A stretch of DNA of 20,245 nt from Acidobacteria bacterium UBA2161. GTDB lineage: Bacteria; Acidobacteriota; Vicinamibacteria; Vicinamibacterales; UBA823. The stretch is taken from assembly GCA_002328835.1 (NCBI GenBank), contig DCWN01000001.1:34062-54306 (forward strand). Direction: 5' to 3'. This document shows positions 15,256-20,245 of the stretch, piece after piece (positions within the stretch are counted from its first letter, which is position 1; every line of letters starts with the position of its first letter). A model generated the notes under the pieces. It was not told where the DNA came from and ran no database searches. It saw only the letters and a program-made list of their open reading frames with translations. Both the position numbers and the translations under genes were made by a program.

Positions 15256-15406
15256 AACGCCAGCACTCGCTTGGGTTGGCGTGTTCTGGACGCCGAGGGC
15301 GGCGTTACTCCTCGGTCACCTGGGCCCACCAAGCTCCCTCGTCGTGCCTTGCCCTCGCCGCCCAGCCCGGTGCCAGAGCACGCCAACCCAAGTGAGTGCT
15401 GGCGTT
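15256..15406. mobile_element. 151-bp element with 34-bp terminal inverted repeats (MITE-like)
   Basis: The left arm (15256-15289) and right arm (15373-15406) are inverted copies matching at 32 of 34 positions. Outer ends read AACGCCAGCACTC and, on the other strand, the same; the two mismatches are at arm positions 14 and 29. Each arm can also fold alone through ACGCCA/TGGCGT. The 83-bp interior has a further small stem, ACGCCG-AGGG-CGGCGT (15290-15305), and no gene. The size, long inverted ends and lack of coding capacity fit a miniature inverted-repeat element. A target-site duplication was not seen. It occupies almost all of the gap between the glycosylase and the AAA gene, so it could also act as a terminator or RNA hairpin. 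Confidence 0.65.
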
Positions 15407-15418
15407 GCCAGACGCGGG

Positions 15419-16180
15419 TCAGGAAGCGGTTCGCGCGCGCGGCGCCGAGGCACGTGCGCCGACCAGCTGCCCGGCGGTTCTGAAGATCCGCGCGAGCATC
15501 GGCGGCGTCAGCTTGCCGGTGTTGGTGTTCTGGCGACTGGGGTGGTACGAGGCGACGAGCGATGGGCCGTCGTCGGGCGTGAACACGAGGCCGTGCTCGA
15601 AGGCGGGCCGCGGGGAGGGGCGGATCCCGCGCGCGCGCATGATCCGCCAGTAGGTGTCGTACGCGATCCGGCCGAGCGCCACTACGACCTCGACCTGGGT
15701 CAACGCGCCGAGTTCGGCTTCGAGGTGCGGCTGGCAGTTGGCGATCTCGCTCCGGGTTGGCTTGTTGCCTGGCGGCGCGCAGCGCACCGCGGCGGTGATG
15801 TAGGCGTCGCGGAGCTTCAGGCCATCCTTGGCGTGGCGCGCTGTCGGGATGCTGGCGAACCCGTTCCGATGCATCGCGCGCATCAGGCAGTCGCCCGAGC
15901 CGTCGCCCGTGAAGACCCTGCCGGTGCGGTTCGCGCCGTGGGCCGCCGGTGCGAGCCCGACGACCAGCACGCGCGCGCGCCGGTCGCCGAAGCCCGGTAC
16001 CGGTTTGCCCCAGTAGATGTCTTCGCGGTGCGCGGCCTTCTTCTCTCGCGCCACGCGCGCGCAGTACGCGCGCAGGCGCGGGCAGCGATCGCAATGCACG
16101 ATCGTCTGGCGGATCGCCGAGAGCGTCGGCTTCGGGTCAGCGCCCCGCGCGCGCGATCGCGTCGGCCTGTTCGTGGGCAT
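15419..16180 (-). CDS. udgB: Family 5 uracil-DNA glycosylase (UDGb type)
   Basis: DNA repair enzyme removing uracil, and in this family often other deaminated bases, from DNA; 253 residues from the ATG at 16180. Motif A is GLAPAAHGANRTGRVFTGD (75-93), the family 5 form, which lacks the usual catalytic acid of families 1 and 4. The second motif is SYHPSRQNTNTG (211-222) with His213. Four cysteines suit an iron-sulfur cluster: Cys30 and Cys33 (CDRC), Cys134 and Cys149. The chosen ATG makes the gene overlap the 3' end of lipA by 44 bp in another frame; a GTG near 16099 would avoid the overlap but removes residues just before the first cysteine. An upstream ATG at 16264 is also in frame but adds a segment lying wholly inside lipA. 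Transcription is probably coupled to lipA. Confidence 0.9.
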   Translation of the reverse strand: MPTNRPTRSRARGADPKPTLSAIRQTIVHCDRCPRLRAYCARVAREKKAAHREDIYWGKPVPGFGDRRARVLVVGLAPAAHGANRTGRVFTGDGSGDCLMRAMHRNGFASIPTARHAKDGLKLRDAYITAAVRCAPPGNKPTRSEIANCQPHLEAELGALTQVEVVVALGRIAYDTYWRIMRARGIRPSPRPAFEHGLVFTPDDGPSLVASYHPSRQNTNTGKLTPPMLARIFRTAGQLVGARASAPRARTAS

Positions 16181-17060
16181 GATAAGAGCTTCTGACCAGC
16201 GGCCCCGATTCGACGTGCAGATAGCCCAGGTCGCGCGCGTAGCGCTCGAGATCGGCGAACTCACGCGGCGCGTAGTAGCGCGCCAGCGGCAGATGGGCTG
16301 GCGACGGTCGGAGATACTGCCCGATGGTCAGCATCTGGCAGTCGTGGCGTCGCAGGTCGGCAATCGCCTCGCGTACCTCGTCGACGGTCTCGCCCAGGCC
16401 GACCATCACGCCGGACTTCGTGGGAATCGCCGGCGCGGTCCGCGCCGCCCGCGCGAGCAGCGCGAGGGCCCGGTCGTATCGGCCGGCCGGCCGGGCGGTC
16501 CGGTACAGGCGCCGAACGGTCTCGAGGTTGTGATTGAGCACGTCGGGCCCGGCGGCGAGCACGGTGTCCAGCGCGTGGGGCGCTCCATGAAGATCGGGGA
16601 TCAGGACCTCGACCCGGCACGCCGGGCGCCGCGCCCGGATGGCCCGGACGGTCGCCGCGAACACCGAGGCCCCGCCGTCGGAGAGATCGTCTCGGTCCAC
16701 CGAGGTCACGACGACGTGGGCGAGGTCGAGCGTCTCGACGGCCCGGGCCACGCGGTCGGGTTCGTCGCCGTTAGGGGCCAGCGGCGTGCCGTGAATGACG
16801 TCGCAGTAGCCGCACGACCTGGTGCAGACATCGCCGAGGATCATGAAGGTCGCGGTGCCGTGATCCCAGCACTCGCCGATGTTGGGGCAGTTCGCCTCCT
16901 CGCAGACCGTGTGGAGGTCGAGCGAGCCGACCAGCTGCTTGAGGCGTCGGTAGCCGGGTGACCCCGGGGCGCGGACCTTCAGCCACGCTGGTTTCGGCGC
17001 CCGCGGCGGCGCCGCGGCGCGCACCGGGCGGCCGCGCAGTAGAGGCACGGGCGTCGTCAT
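16137..17060 (-). CDS. lipA: Lipoyl synthase
   Basis: Radical SAM enzyme inserting two sulfurs into octanoyl groups on lipoyl domains of pyruvate and 2-oxoglutarate dehydrogenases and the glycine cleavage system. The protein has 307 residues. Auxiliary cluster ligands are Cys53, Cys58 and Cys64 (CEEANCPNIGEC), and radical SAM ligands are Cys79, Cys83 and Cys86 (CTRSCGYC). The C-terminal RSSYHA supplies the serine ligand of the auxiliary cluster. GDVCTR, TSVDRDDL, DVLNHNLETV and TKSGVMVGLGE are all present. The ATG at 17060 gives a proline- and arginine-rich N-terminal leader of about 25 residues before the core. Neither lipB nor a dehydrogenase complex gene is adjacent. The 3' end overlaps the uracil-DNA glycosylase gene by 44 bp, suggesting one transcript. 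Confidence 0.96.
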   Translation of the reverse strand: MTTPVPLLRGRPVRAAAPPRAPKPAWLKVRAPGSPGYRRLKQLVGSLDLHTVCEEANCPNIGECWDHGTATFMILGDVCTRSCGYCDVIHGTPLAPNGDEPDRVARAVETLDLAHVVVTSVDRDDLSDGGASVFAATVRAIRARRPACRVEVLIPDLHGAPHALDTVLAAGPDVLNHNLETVRRLYRTARPAGRYDRALALLARAARTAPAIPTKSGVMVGLGETVDEVREAIADLRRHDCQMLTIGQYLRPSPAHLPLARYYAPREFADLERYARDLGYLHVESGPLVRSSYHAHEQADAIARAGR

Positions 17061-17329
17061 GACCGCCCTATGTTAGCCGCAATCCACGTGCTCGGCGCGC
17101 GGCTGGGCATTGCGCCGTCGATCCCGTCGGCGGCCGTCGAACAGACGACTCGCAGTACTCCCAGCGTGTGAGCCCTTGCTCGACCGAACAAGCCTGAGCG
17201 ACCTCCTTCTTCCCGACACTCGAAATCCCAGCCGGCCGCCTCCCTAAGAAGGGATCGACTACCGCAACGCCCACCCTCGCGCTTGCGGTAGACCATGCGA
17301 TACGCTCGGACCGTCGACGAGTCGTCAAG
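17061..17329. other. Non-coding region between lipA and the exonuclease gene with two inverted repeats
   Basis: The gap between the divergent lipA and exonuclease genes is 371 bp including repeat copy B. In this part there is a perfect 9-bp inverted repeat, CTACCGCAA (17259-17267) and TTGCGGTAG (17283-17291), with a 15-nt loop. Just before it is a short hairpin TCCCTAAGAAGGGA (17241-17254; 5-bp stem). The stems could belong to a structured RNA, a degraded mobile element or operators for the divergent promoters. A 79-codon minus-strand frame (17057-17296) runs through, but its Arg/Gly-rich product does not resemble a protein. No known element was recognised. Confidence 0.5.
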
Positions 17330-17418
17330 CCGCGCACGGCGCGGCTCGCGCGGGTCGGAGCGGGGCATTCGGGGTCCCCGCGCAGCCTCGCGCGGGGGTT
17401 CGGGGCGCAAGGCGCCCC
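17330..17418 (+). repeat. Interspersed intergenic repeat, copy B
   Basis: Second copy of the repeat described at 8034-8123, about 89 bp, same strand relative to the downstream gene. It keeps the left GCGCACGGCGCG block, the CGGGGTCCCCGCG core and the identical terminal hairpin GGGGCGCAAGGCGCCCC (17402-17418). Most differences lie between these blocks. The hairpin ends 13 nt before the exonuclease ATG, leaving no room for an ordinary ribosome site after it. Confidence 0.7.
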
Positions 17419-17431
17419 GACGTGAACGAAA

Positions 17432-18313
17432 ATGAACGTGTTTCTCATCGACGGGACCTACGAGCTGTTCCGGCATTTCTACGCCGTACCGGCCGCGAAG
17501 GACGCCGACGGCAACGAGATCGGCGCCGTGCGGGGCGTGCTCGGGTCGATCGTCACGATGCTCGAGAACGACGTGACCCATCTCGGCGTGGCGACCGACC
17601 ACGTTATCGAGTCGTTCCGCAACGACCTCTGGCCCGGCTACAAGACCGGGGAAGGGATCGATCCGATCCTCCACGCCCAGTTCCACCCACTGGAGGACGC
17701 GCTGGTCGCCATGGGAATCGCGGTCTGGCCGATGAAGGAGTTCGAGGCAGACGACGGCCTGGCGTCGGCGGCGGCGAAGGCGGCGGCTGACGAGCGGGCG
17801 GAGCAGGTCTTCATCTGCACGCCCGACAAGGACCTCGCGCAATGTGTCGTCGGCGACCGCGTCGTCCAGTTCGATCGCCGGGCGGGCATCGTCCGCAACG
17901 CCAGGAAGGTCAAAGAGAAGTTCGGCGTGGCGCCAGGGTCGATTCCCGACTACCTCGCGCTGATGGGCGACTCGGCCGATGGGTTTCCGGGCCTGCGCGG
18001 GTGGGGCGCCAAGTCGGCCGGCCTCGTCGTCGGCCGCTACGAGCACCTCGAGGCGATTCCCGACGCCGCCGACGCGTGGGACGTCAAGGTGCGCGGCGCC
18101 GCCAAGCTGGCCAAGACCCTCGTCGACCATCGCGCGGACGCAGTGAAGTTTCGCGAGCTGGCCACGCTGCGCGTCGACGCGCCGGTCTTCGATTCAGTTG
18201 ACGATCTGCGGTGGGCGGGCCCCCGGAGCGACTTCTTCGACCGCTGCGCCAAGATGAACGCGAGCGGCATTTATCGCCGCGTCGATCGACTGGCACGGGT
18301 ACGCCGCGCCTGA
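17432..18313 (+). CDS. Stand-alone 5'-3' exonuclease (PolA N-terminal / FEN-like)
   Basis: A 293-residue protein equivalent to the 5' nuclease domain of DNA polymerase I without the polymerase. Such enzymes cleave 5' flaps and remove RNA primers. Metal-binding acids are visible: Asp7 (FLIDGTY), Glu105, Asp107 and Asp108 (EADDGLA), Asp132 and Asp134 (TPDKDLAQ), Asp180 and Asp183 (GDSADGFPG). The helix-hairpin-helix region GFPGLRGWGAKSA (184-196) binds the duplex. The helical-arch segment FRNDLWPGYKTGEG (62-75) keeps Tyr70-Lys71 but departs from the YKANR of Pol I. The frame is complete, so this is a natural single-domain enzyme rather than a truncated polA. It begins 13 nt after repeat copy B, without a clear Shine-Dalgarno sequence, and converges on the STAS gene 19 bp away. 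Confidence 0.92.
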   Translation: MNVFLIDGTYELFRHFYAVPAAKDADGNEIGAVRGVLGSIVTMLENDVTHLGVATDHVIESFRNDLWPGYKTGEGIDPILHAQFHPLEDALVAMGIAVWPMKEFEADDGLASAAAKAAADERAEQVFICTPDKDLAQCVVGDRVVQFDRRAGIVRNARKVKEKFGVAPGSIPDYLALMGDSADGFPGLRGWGAKSAGLVVGRYEHLEAIPDAADAWDVKVRGAAKLAKTLVDHRADAVKFRELATLRVDAPVFDSVDDLRWAGPRSDFFDRCAKMNASGIYRRVDRLARVRRA

Positions 18314-18332
18314 GCGAGACGCTGACGAGAGG

Positions 18333-18662
18333 CTATGGCCCGAACGCGTCCCTCTCGGACCCCACGATTTCGAAGATCGCCGAGAGTCCGGTCATTCGCA
18401 GGAGTTCGAGGACGCGGTCCGGGACCCGCGCGAGCGTGAGCTGGCCTCCGTGCGTCACGAGGATGGTGTGGGCGCGGATCAGCTCCGCGATACCGATGCT
18501 GTCCGCGTAGGGGACGTGCTCGAGCGTGATGACCACGCGGCGGCCGCCCGCATCGACGACCCGTTGCACCGCCTGCTTCAGCTCGCCGAAGCGCTCCACG
18601 ACTAGCGGCCCCGAGGGTGCCAGCACGGAGATGTCTCCAAGTCGTCGCTCTTCGATCGGCAT
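18333..18662 (-). CDS. STAS domain protein (anti-sigma factor antagonist-like)
   Basis: A 109-residue single STAS domain. The conserved loop YADSIGIAEL (52-61) contains Ser55 preceded by Asp54, the position phosphorylated in SpoIIAA and RsbV. Strand and helix pattern (ISVLAPSGPL, then RRVVITLEHV, then GGQLTLARV) matches the fold. Such proteins bind an anti-sigma kinase and release a sigma factor or another partner when unphosphorylated. No HPK/RsbW-type kinase or sigma gene is in the window, so the partner is unknown. The ATG at 18662 gives the usual length; an in-frame ATG at 18704 would add 14 residues across an apparent promoter region and is less likely. It is convergent with the exonuclease gene and divergent from the lipoprotein gene. 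Confidence 0.85.
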   Translation of the reverse strand: MPIEERRLGDISVLAPSGPLVVERFGELKQAVQRVVDAGGRRVVITLEHVPYADSIGIAELIRAHTILVTHGGQLTLARVPDRVLELLRMTGLSAIFEIVGSERDAFGP

Positions 18663-18673
18663 CGGGTTGTCGC

Positions 18674-18679
18674 TATGAT
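18674..18679 (+). promoter_or_regulatory. Possible -10 element of the lipoprotein-hydrolase unit
   Basis: TATGAT on the plus strand (five of six matches to TATAAT) lies between the divergent STAS and lipoprotein genes. A start of transcription about 7 nt downstream would give a leader of roughly 30 nt to the ATG at 18716 or 120 nt to the ATG at 18806. No good -35 box was found at the right spacing, so confidence is low. Confidence 0.35.
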
Positions 18680-18805
18680 GTATCGATCGGAACCGGACCC
18701 GCAATGAGCTGATCGATGCGGTGCTTCTATTGTCAGGACGCTGACGCAGTCGCGTCGTGCAAGAACTGCACTACCCGACCGGCCGAGAGTTCGAGTGTGA
18801 CTAAG

Positions 18806-19126
18806 ATGCGGTTGGTCGTGATTCTCGCGATGACCATTCTGATGGTCGCGTGTGGTCCGTCCGACCCCGGCGCCGCCGCCGGCCCGCCGCTCGTCAACGA
18901 GGATTACCAGATCGCGCGGATGGCGACGGCCGACGACGTCCTCATCATCGAGATCGACGCGACGGCCGAGGTCGAGCCAGAGGCGGTCGCGCGGACCCTG
19001 GTCGAGCCCGTCACTGACCGCTACCCGGAGGTGACCGTCTACGTTCGCTGGCCTGGGACCGACCGTCCGACGGTCAAGGTCAGATGGACCGCCGAGGAGG
19101 GCTACTCGACGTTGGTGCTCGAATGA
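18806..19126 (+). CDS. Small putative lipoprotein, with a possible zinc-ribbon extension upstream
   Basis: From the ATG at 18806 the product has 106 residues and starts MRLVVILAMTILMVACGPSD, a lipoprotein signal with a lipobox-like MVAC and cysteine at residue 16. The mature part is acidic and unrecognised, with alternating strands (DDVLIIEIDA, VTVYVRWPG, VKVRWTAEE) suggesting a small beta-rich domain. The same frame is open upstream to an ATG at 18716 that would add MRCFYCQDADAVASCKNC, a CxxC-x8-CxxC pattern like the N-terminal zinc ribbons of other bacterial proteins. An extension before a signal peptide makes no sense for export, so either the start is 18806 and the ribbon is a gene remnant, or the protein is a membrane-anchored zinc-ribbon fusion. 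The hydrolase gene follows 7 bp later, probably in the same operon. Confidence 0.6.
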   Translation: MRLVVILAMTILMVACGPSDPGAAAGPPLVNEDYQIARMATADDVLIIEIDATAEVEPEAVARTLVEPVTDRYPEVTVYVRWPGTDRPTVKVRWTAEEGYSTLVLE

Positions 19127-19133
19127 GGCCCCA

Positions 19134-19841
19134 ATGACTCGCCAGGGCACACTCGCCATCCAGTGGCTCGGCCACGGCACGTTCGTCATCACCACGCCCG
19201 GCGGGAAACGGGTCGTCTTCGACCCGTGGCTCGAGGCGAACCCGAAGTGCCCGGCCGAGTGCAAGACGCTCGACCGCGCCGACCTCATCCTCGTCACGCA
19301 CGGCCACGCCGACCATGCCAGCGAGGTGGTCTCGGCGGCCCGCGCGACCGGTGCGCCGGTCGTCGCCATCGTCGAATTGGCGACGTGGTTCGGGAAGCAA
19401 GGGCTGAAGCCGGTGCACAGTATCAACAAGGGGGGCACCCTCACTGTTAGCGGCCTCGACGTGACGATGGTCTCGGCCCAGCACAGCAGTAGCCTCGAGG
19501 TCGACGGCCAGGTCGTCTATCTCGGCGAGCCAGCGGGCTACGTCGTCCGGCTCGAGGACGGTCGCGCCCTCTACTTCGCCGGTGACACCGACGTCTTTGG
19601 CGACATGGCGCTGATCAAGCGGCTGCACGCGCCTGAGATCGCGTTCCTGCCGATCGGCGACCACTACACGATGGGGCCAAAGGGCGCCGCTCTGGCCGCC
19701 GAACTGCTCGGCGTCCGGCAGGTCATCCCGATGCACTACGGGACATTTCCGGTCCTGACCGGCACGCCCGAAGCGCTCCGGCCGCTCCTACCCGCCGGCG
19801 TCGAGTTGCTGGAGCTGCAGCCCGGCGAAACTGCGACGTAG
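19134..19841 (+). CDS. Metal-dependent hydrolase of the UPF0173 family (beta-lactamase fold)
   Basis: A 235-residue metallo-beta-lactamase-fold enzyme. The metal ligands are His56, His58, Asp60 and His61 (THGHADH), His117 (AQHSS), Asp151 (AGDTDVF) and His201 (PMHYGTFP). The N-terminal WLGHGTFVI and the IGDHYTMGP segment (174-182) are typical of the UPF0173 group, and the protein is a full-length single domain without signal peptide. Related proteins are annotated only as metal-dependent hydrolases, some with RNase- or lactonase-like folds, so substrate is unknown. It starts 7 bp after the lipoprotein gene and is probably translated from the same message. The stop is followed by a 7-bp inverted repeat, AGGTGCC (19840-19846) and GGCACCT (19875-19881), which might be a weak terminator. 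Confidence 0.92.
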   Translation: MTRQGTLAIQWLGHGTFVITTPGGKRVVFDPWLEANPKCPAECKTLDRADLILVTHGHADHASEVVSAARATGAPVVAIVELATWFGKQGLKPVHSINKGGTLTVSGLDVTMVSAQHSSSLEVDGQVVYLGEPAGYVVRLEDGRALYFAGDTDVFGDMALIKRLHAPEIAFLPIGDHYTMGPKGAALAAELLGVRQVIPMHYGTFPVLTGTPEALRPLLPAGVELLELQPGETAT

Positions 19842-20016
19842 GTGCCGGGGCAACCCTCGCGCCGGAAAGGGGATGGCACCTTCCACGGATTCTGCGCCTC
19901 CGGTGGCCGTTGGTCGACGCAGTTTACGCGTACCTTCCGGTGAACATACGCTGGCCCCTCCGCGCGCGGTTGGCATGGCTAGTGCTTTCGATGAGTTCCG
20001 GCCGGGTCGCTGAGGG

Positions 20017-20022
20017 TACAAT
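20017..20022 (+). promoter_or_regulatory. Possible -10 element for the terminal coiled-coil gene
   Basis: TACAAT, the same hexamer as in front of folE, lies 35 nt before the ATG at 20058. An AAGGA (20044-20048) sits 9 nt before that ATG, so this gene would have a short leader with an ordinary ribosome site. No clear -35 box was found. Confidence 0.4.
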
Positions 20023-20057
20023 GACGTGCCTGCTCGTTCGGCCAAGGAAGTCGGCCG

Positions 20058-20245
20058 ATGACGACGATCGACGAGCGGGTGGCGTATCTCGAGGGTAAGG
20101 TGGAGGAGCATTCCCGAGGGTTCGGCGAACTGCGCGACACCGTGCGTCAGGTTGACGGACGGATCGTGTCGTTGGACGAGAAGCTCGACCGCCTGATCGG
20201 CCGTCTCGACGCGAAGCTGGGTCAGAGCATCGGGAGCCTCGACGC
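20058..20245 (+). CDS. Coiled-coil protein of unknown function, 3' end outside the window
   Basis: An open frame from the ATG at 20058 to the window end encodes at least 62 residues, beginning MTTIDERVAYLEGKVEEHS. Hydrophobic residues recur at heptad-like spacing (V, L, V, F, L, V, V, I, L, L, I, L), and charged residues fill the rest, which predicts a long parallel or antiparallel coiled coil. Small proteins with this start in other bacteria often continue into one C-terminal membrane helix, but that part is not visible here, so the comparison is only suggestive. An upstream AAGGA and the -10-like TACAAT support expression. The function is unknown and the gene is incomplete because the window ends, not because it is broken. 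Confidence 0.65.
   Translation, partial: MTTIDERVAYLEGKVEEHSRGFGELRDTVRQVDGRIVSLDEKLDRLIGRLDAKLGQSIGSLD

Noticed and set aside
13343..16195. A 950-codon open frame on the plus strand
   Set aside because: It runs antisense across the AAA ATPase, the glycosylase, part of the VWA gene and the inverted-repeat element. Its Arg/Asp/Val-rich product has no recognisable domain. Long antisense frames are expected at this GC content.
17057..17296. A 79-codon minus-strand frame ending in an ATGA overlap with lipA
   Set aside because: The overlap looks like translational coupling, but the product is Arg/Gly/Ser-rich, unlike a folded protein, and crosses the inverted repeats. No homologue was recognised, so it was kept only as a note.
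19840..19881. Strong intrinsic terminator after the UPF0173 gene
   Set aside because: AGGTGCC/GGCACCT can pair over 7 bp, but the loop is 28 nt and only two T follow, so it is not a convincing terminator.

Overview
The window is GC-rich bacterial chromosome with tightly packed, intact metabolic and housekeeping genes. There is no phage, plasmid, CRISPR or tRNA signal. A run of 21 G at the very start marks it as the edge of an assembled contig. Gene content (PilZ, TrkA/TrkH, a YpdA-type reductase, an AAA/VWA pair, a family 5 uracil-DNA glycosylase) and composition suggest a free-living bacterium, possibly Acidobacteriota. That placement is inference; no marker gene here settles it.

Layout. 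(1) 36-3332, minus strand: trkA and trkH (potassium uptake), then a PilZ-domain gene with its own likely promoter. (2) 3411-7780, plus strand: an operon of thiolase, beta-decarboxylating dehydrogenase, second thiolase and 3-hydroxyacyl-CoA dehydrogenase. It is driven from a divergent intergenic region holding a 10-bp tandem repeat and a promoter almost at the start codon. (3) 7781-8146: non-coding DNA ending in an interspersed repeat (copy A) and a probably leaderless promoter. (4) 8147-11747, plus strand: folE, an exported unknown protein, an exported amidohydrolase and a YpdA-type flavoprotein. (5) 11766-17060, minus strand: lipA, a family 5 uracil-DNA glycosylase overlapping it, a 151-bp element with 34-bp near-perfect inverted repeats, then AAA ATPase, VWA protein and LON-domain protein as a likely operon. 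(6) 17061-17431: non-coding, with two inverted repeats and copy B of the interspersed repeat. (7) 17432-20245: a stand-alone 5'-3' exonuclease, a convergent STAS protein, a small lipoprotein with an odd zinc-ribbon-like upstream extension, an UPF0173 metal-dependent hydrolase, and the start of a coiled-coil protein that runs off the end.

How genes work together. TrkA gates TrkH. The two thiolases and the dehydrogenase interconvert acetyl-CoA, acetoacetyl-CoA or 3-ketoacyl-CoA and 3-hydroxyacyl-CoA, but the enoyl-CoA hydratase needed for a full cycle is not beside them. The AAA and VWA proteins probably form one machine, as in MoxR/VWA and Mg-chelatase I/D pairs. The AAA protein carries an unusual Cys/His cluster.

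The least explained parts are the paired intergenic repeats upstream of folE and the exonuclease gene, the 151-bp inverted-repeat element, and the AAA-VWA-LON cluster.
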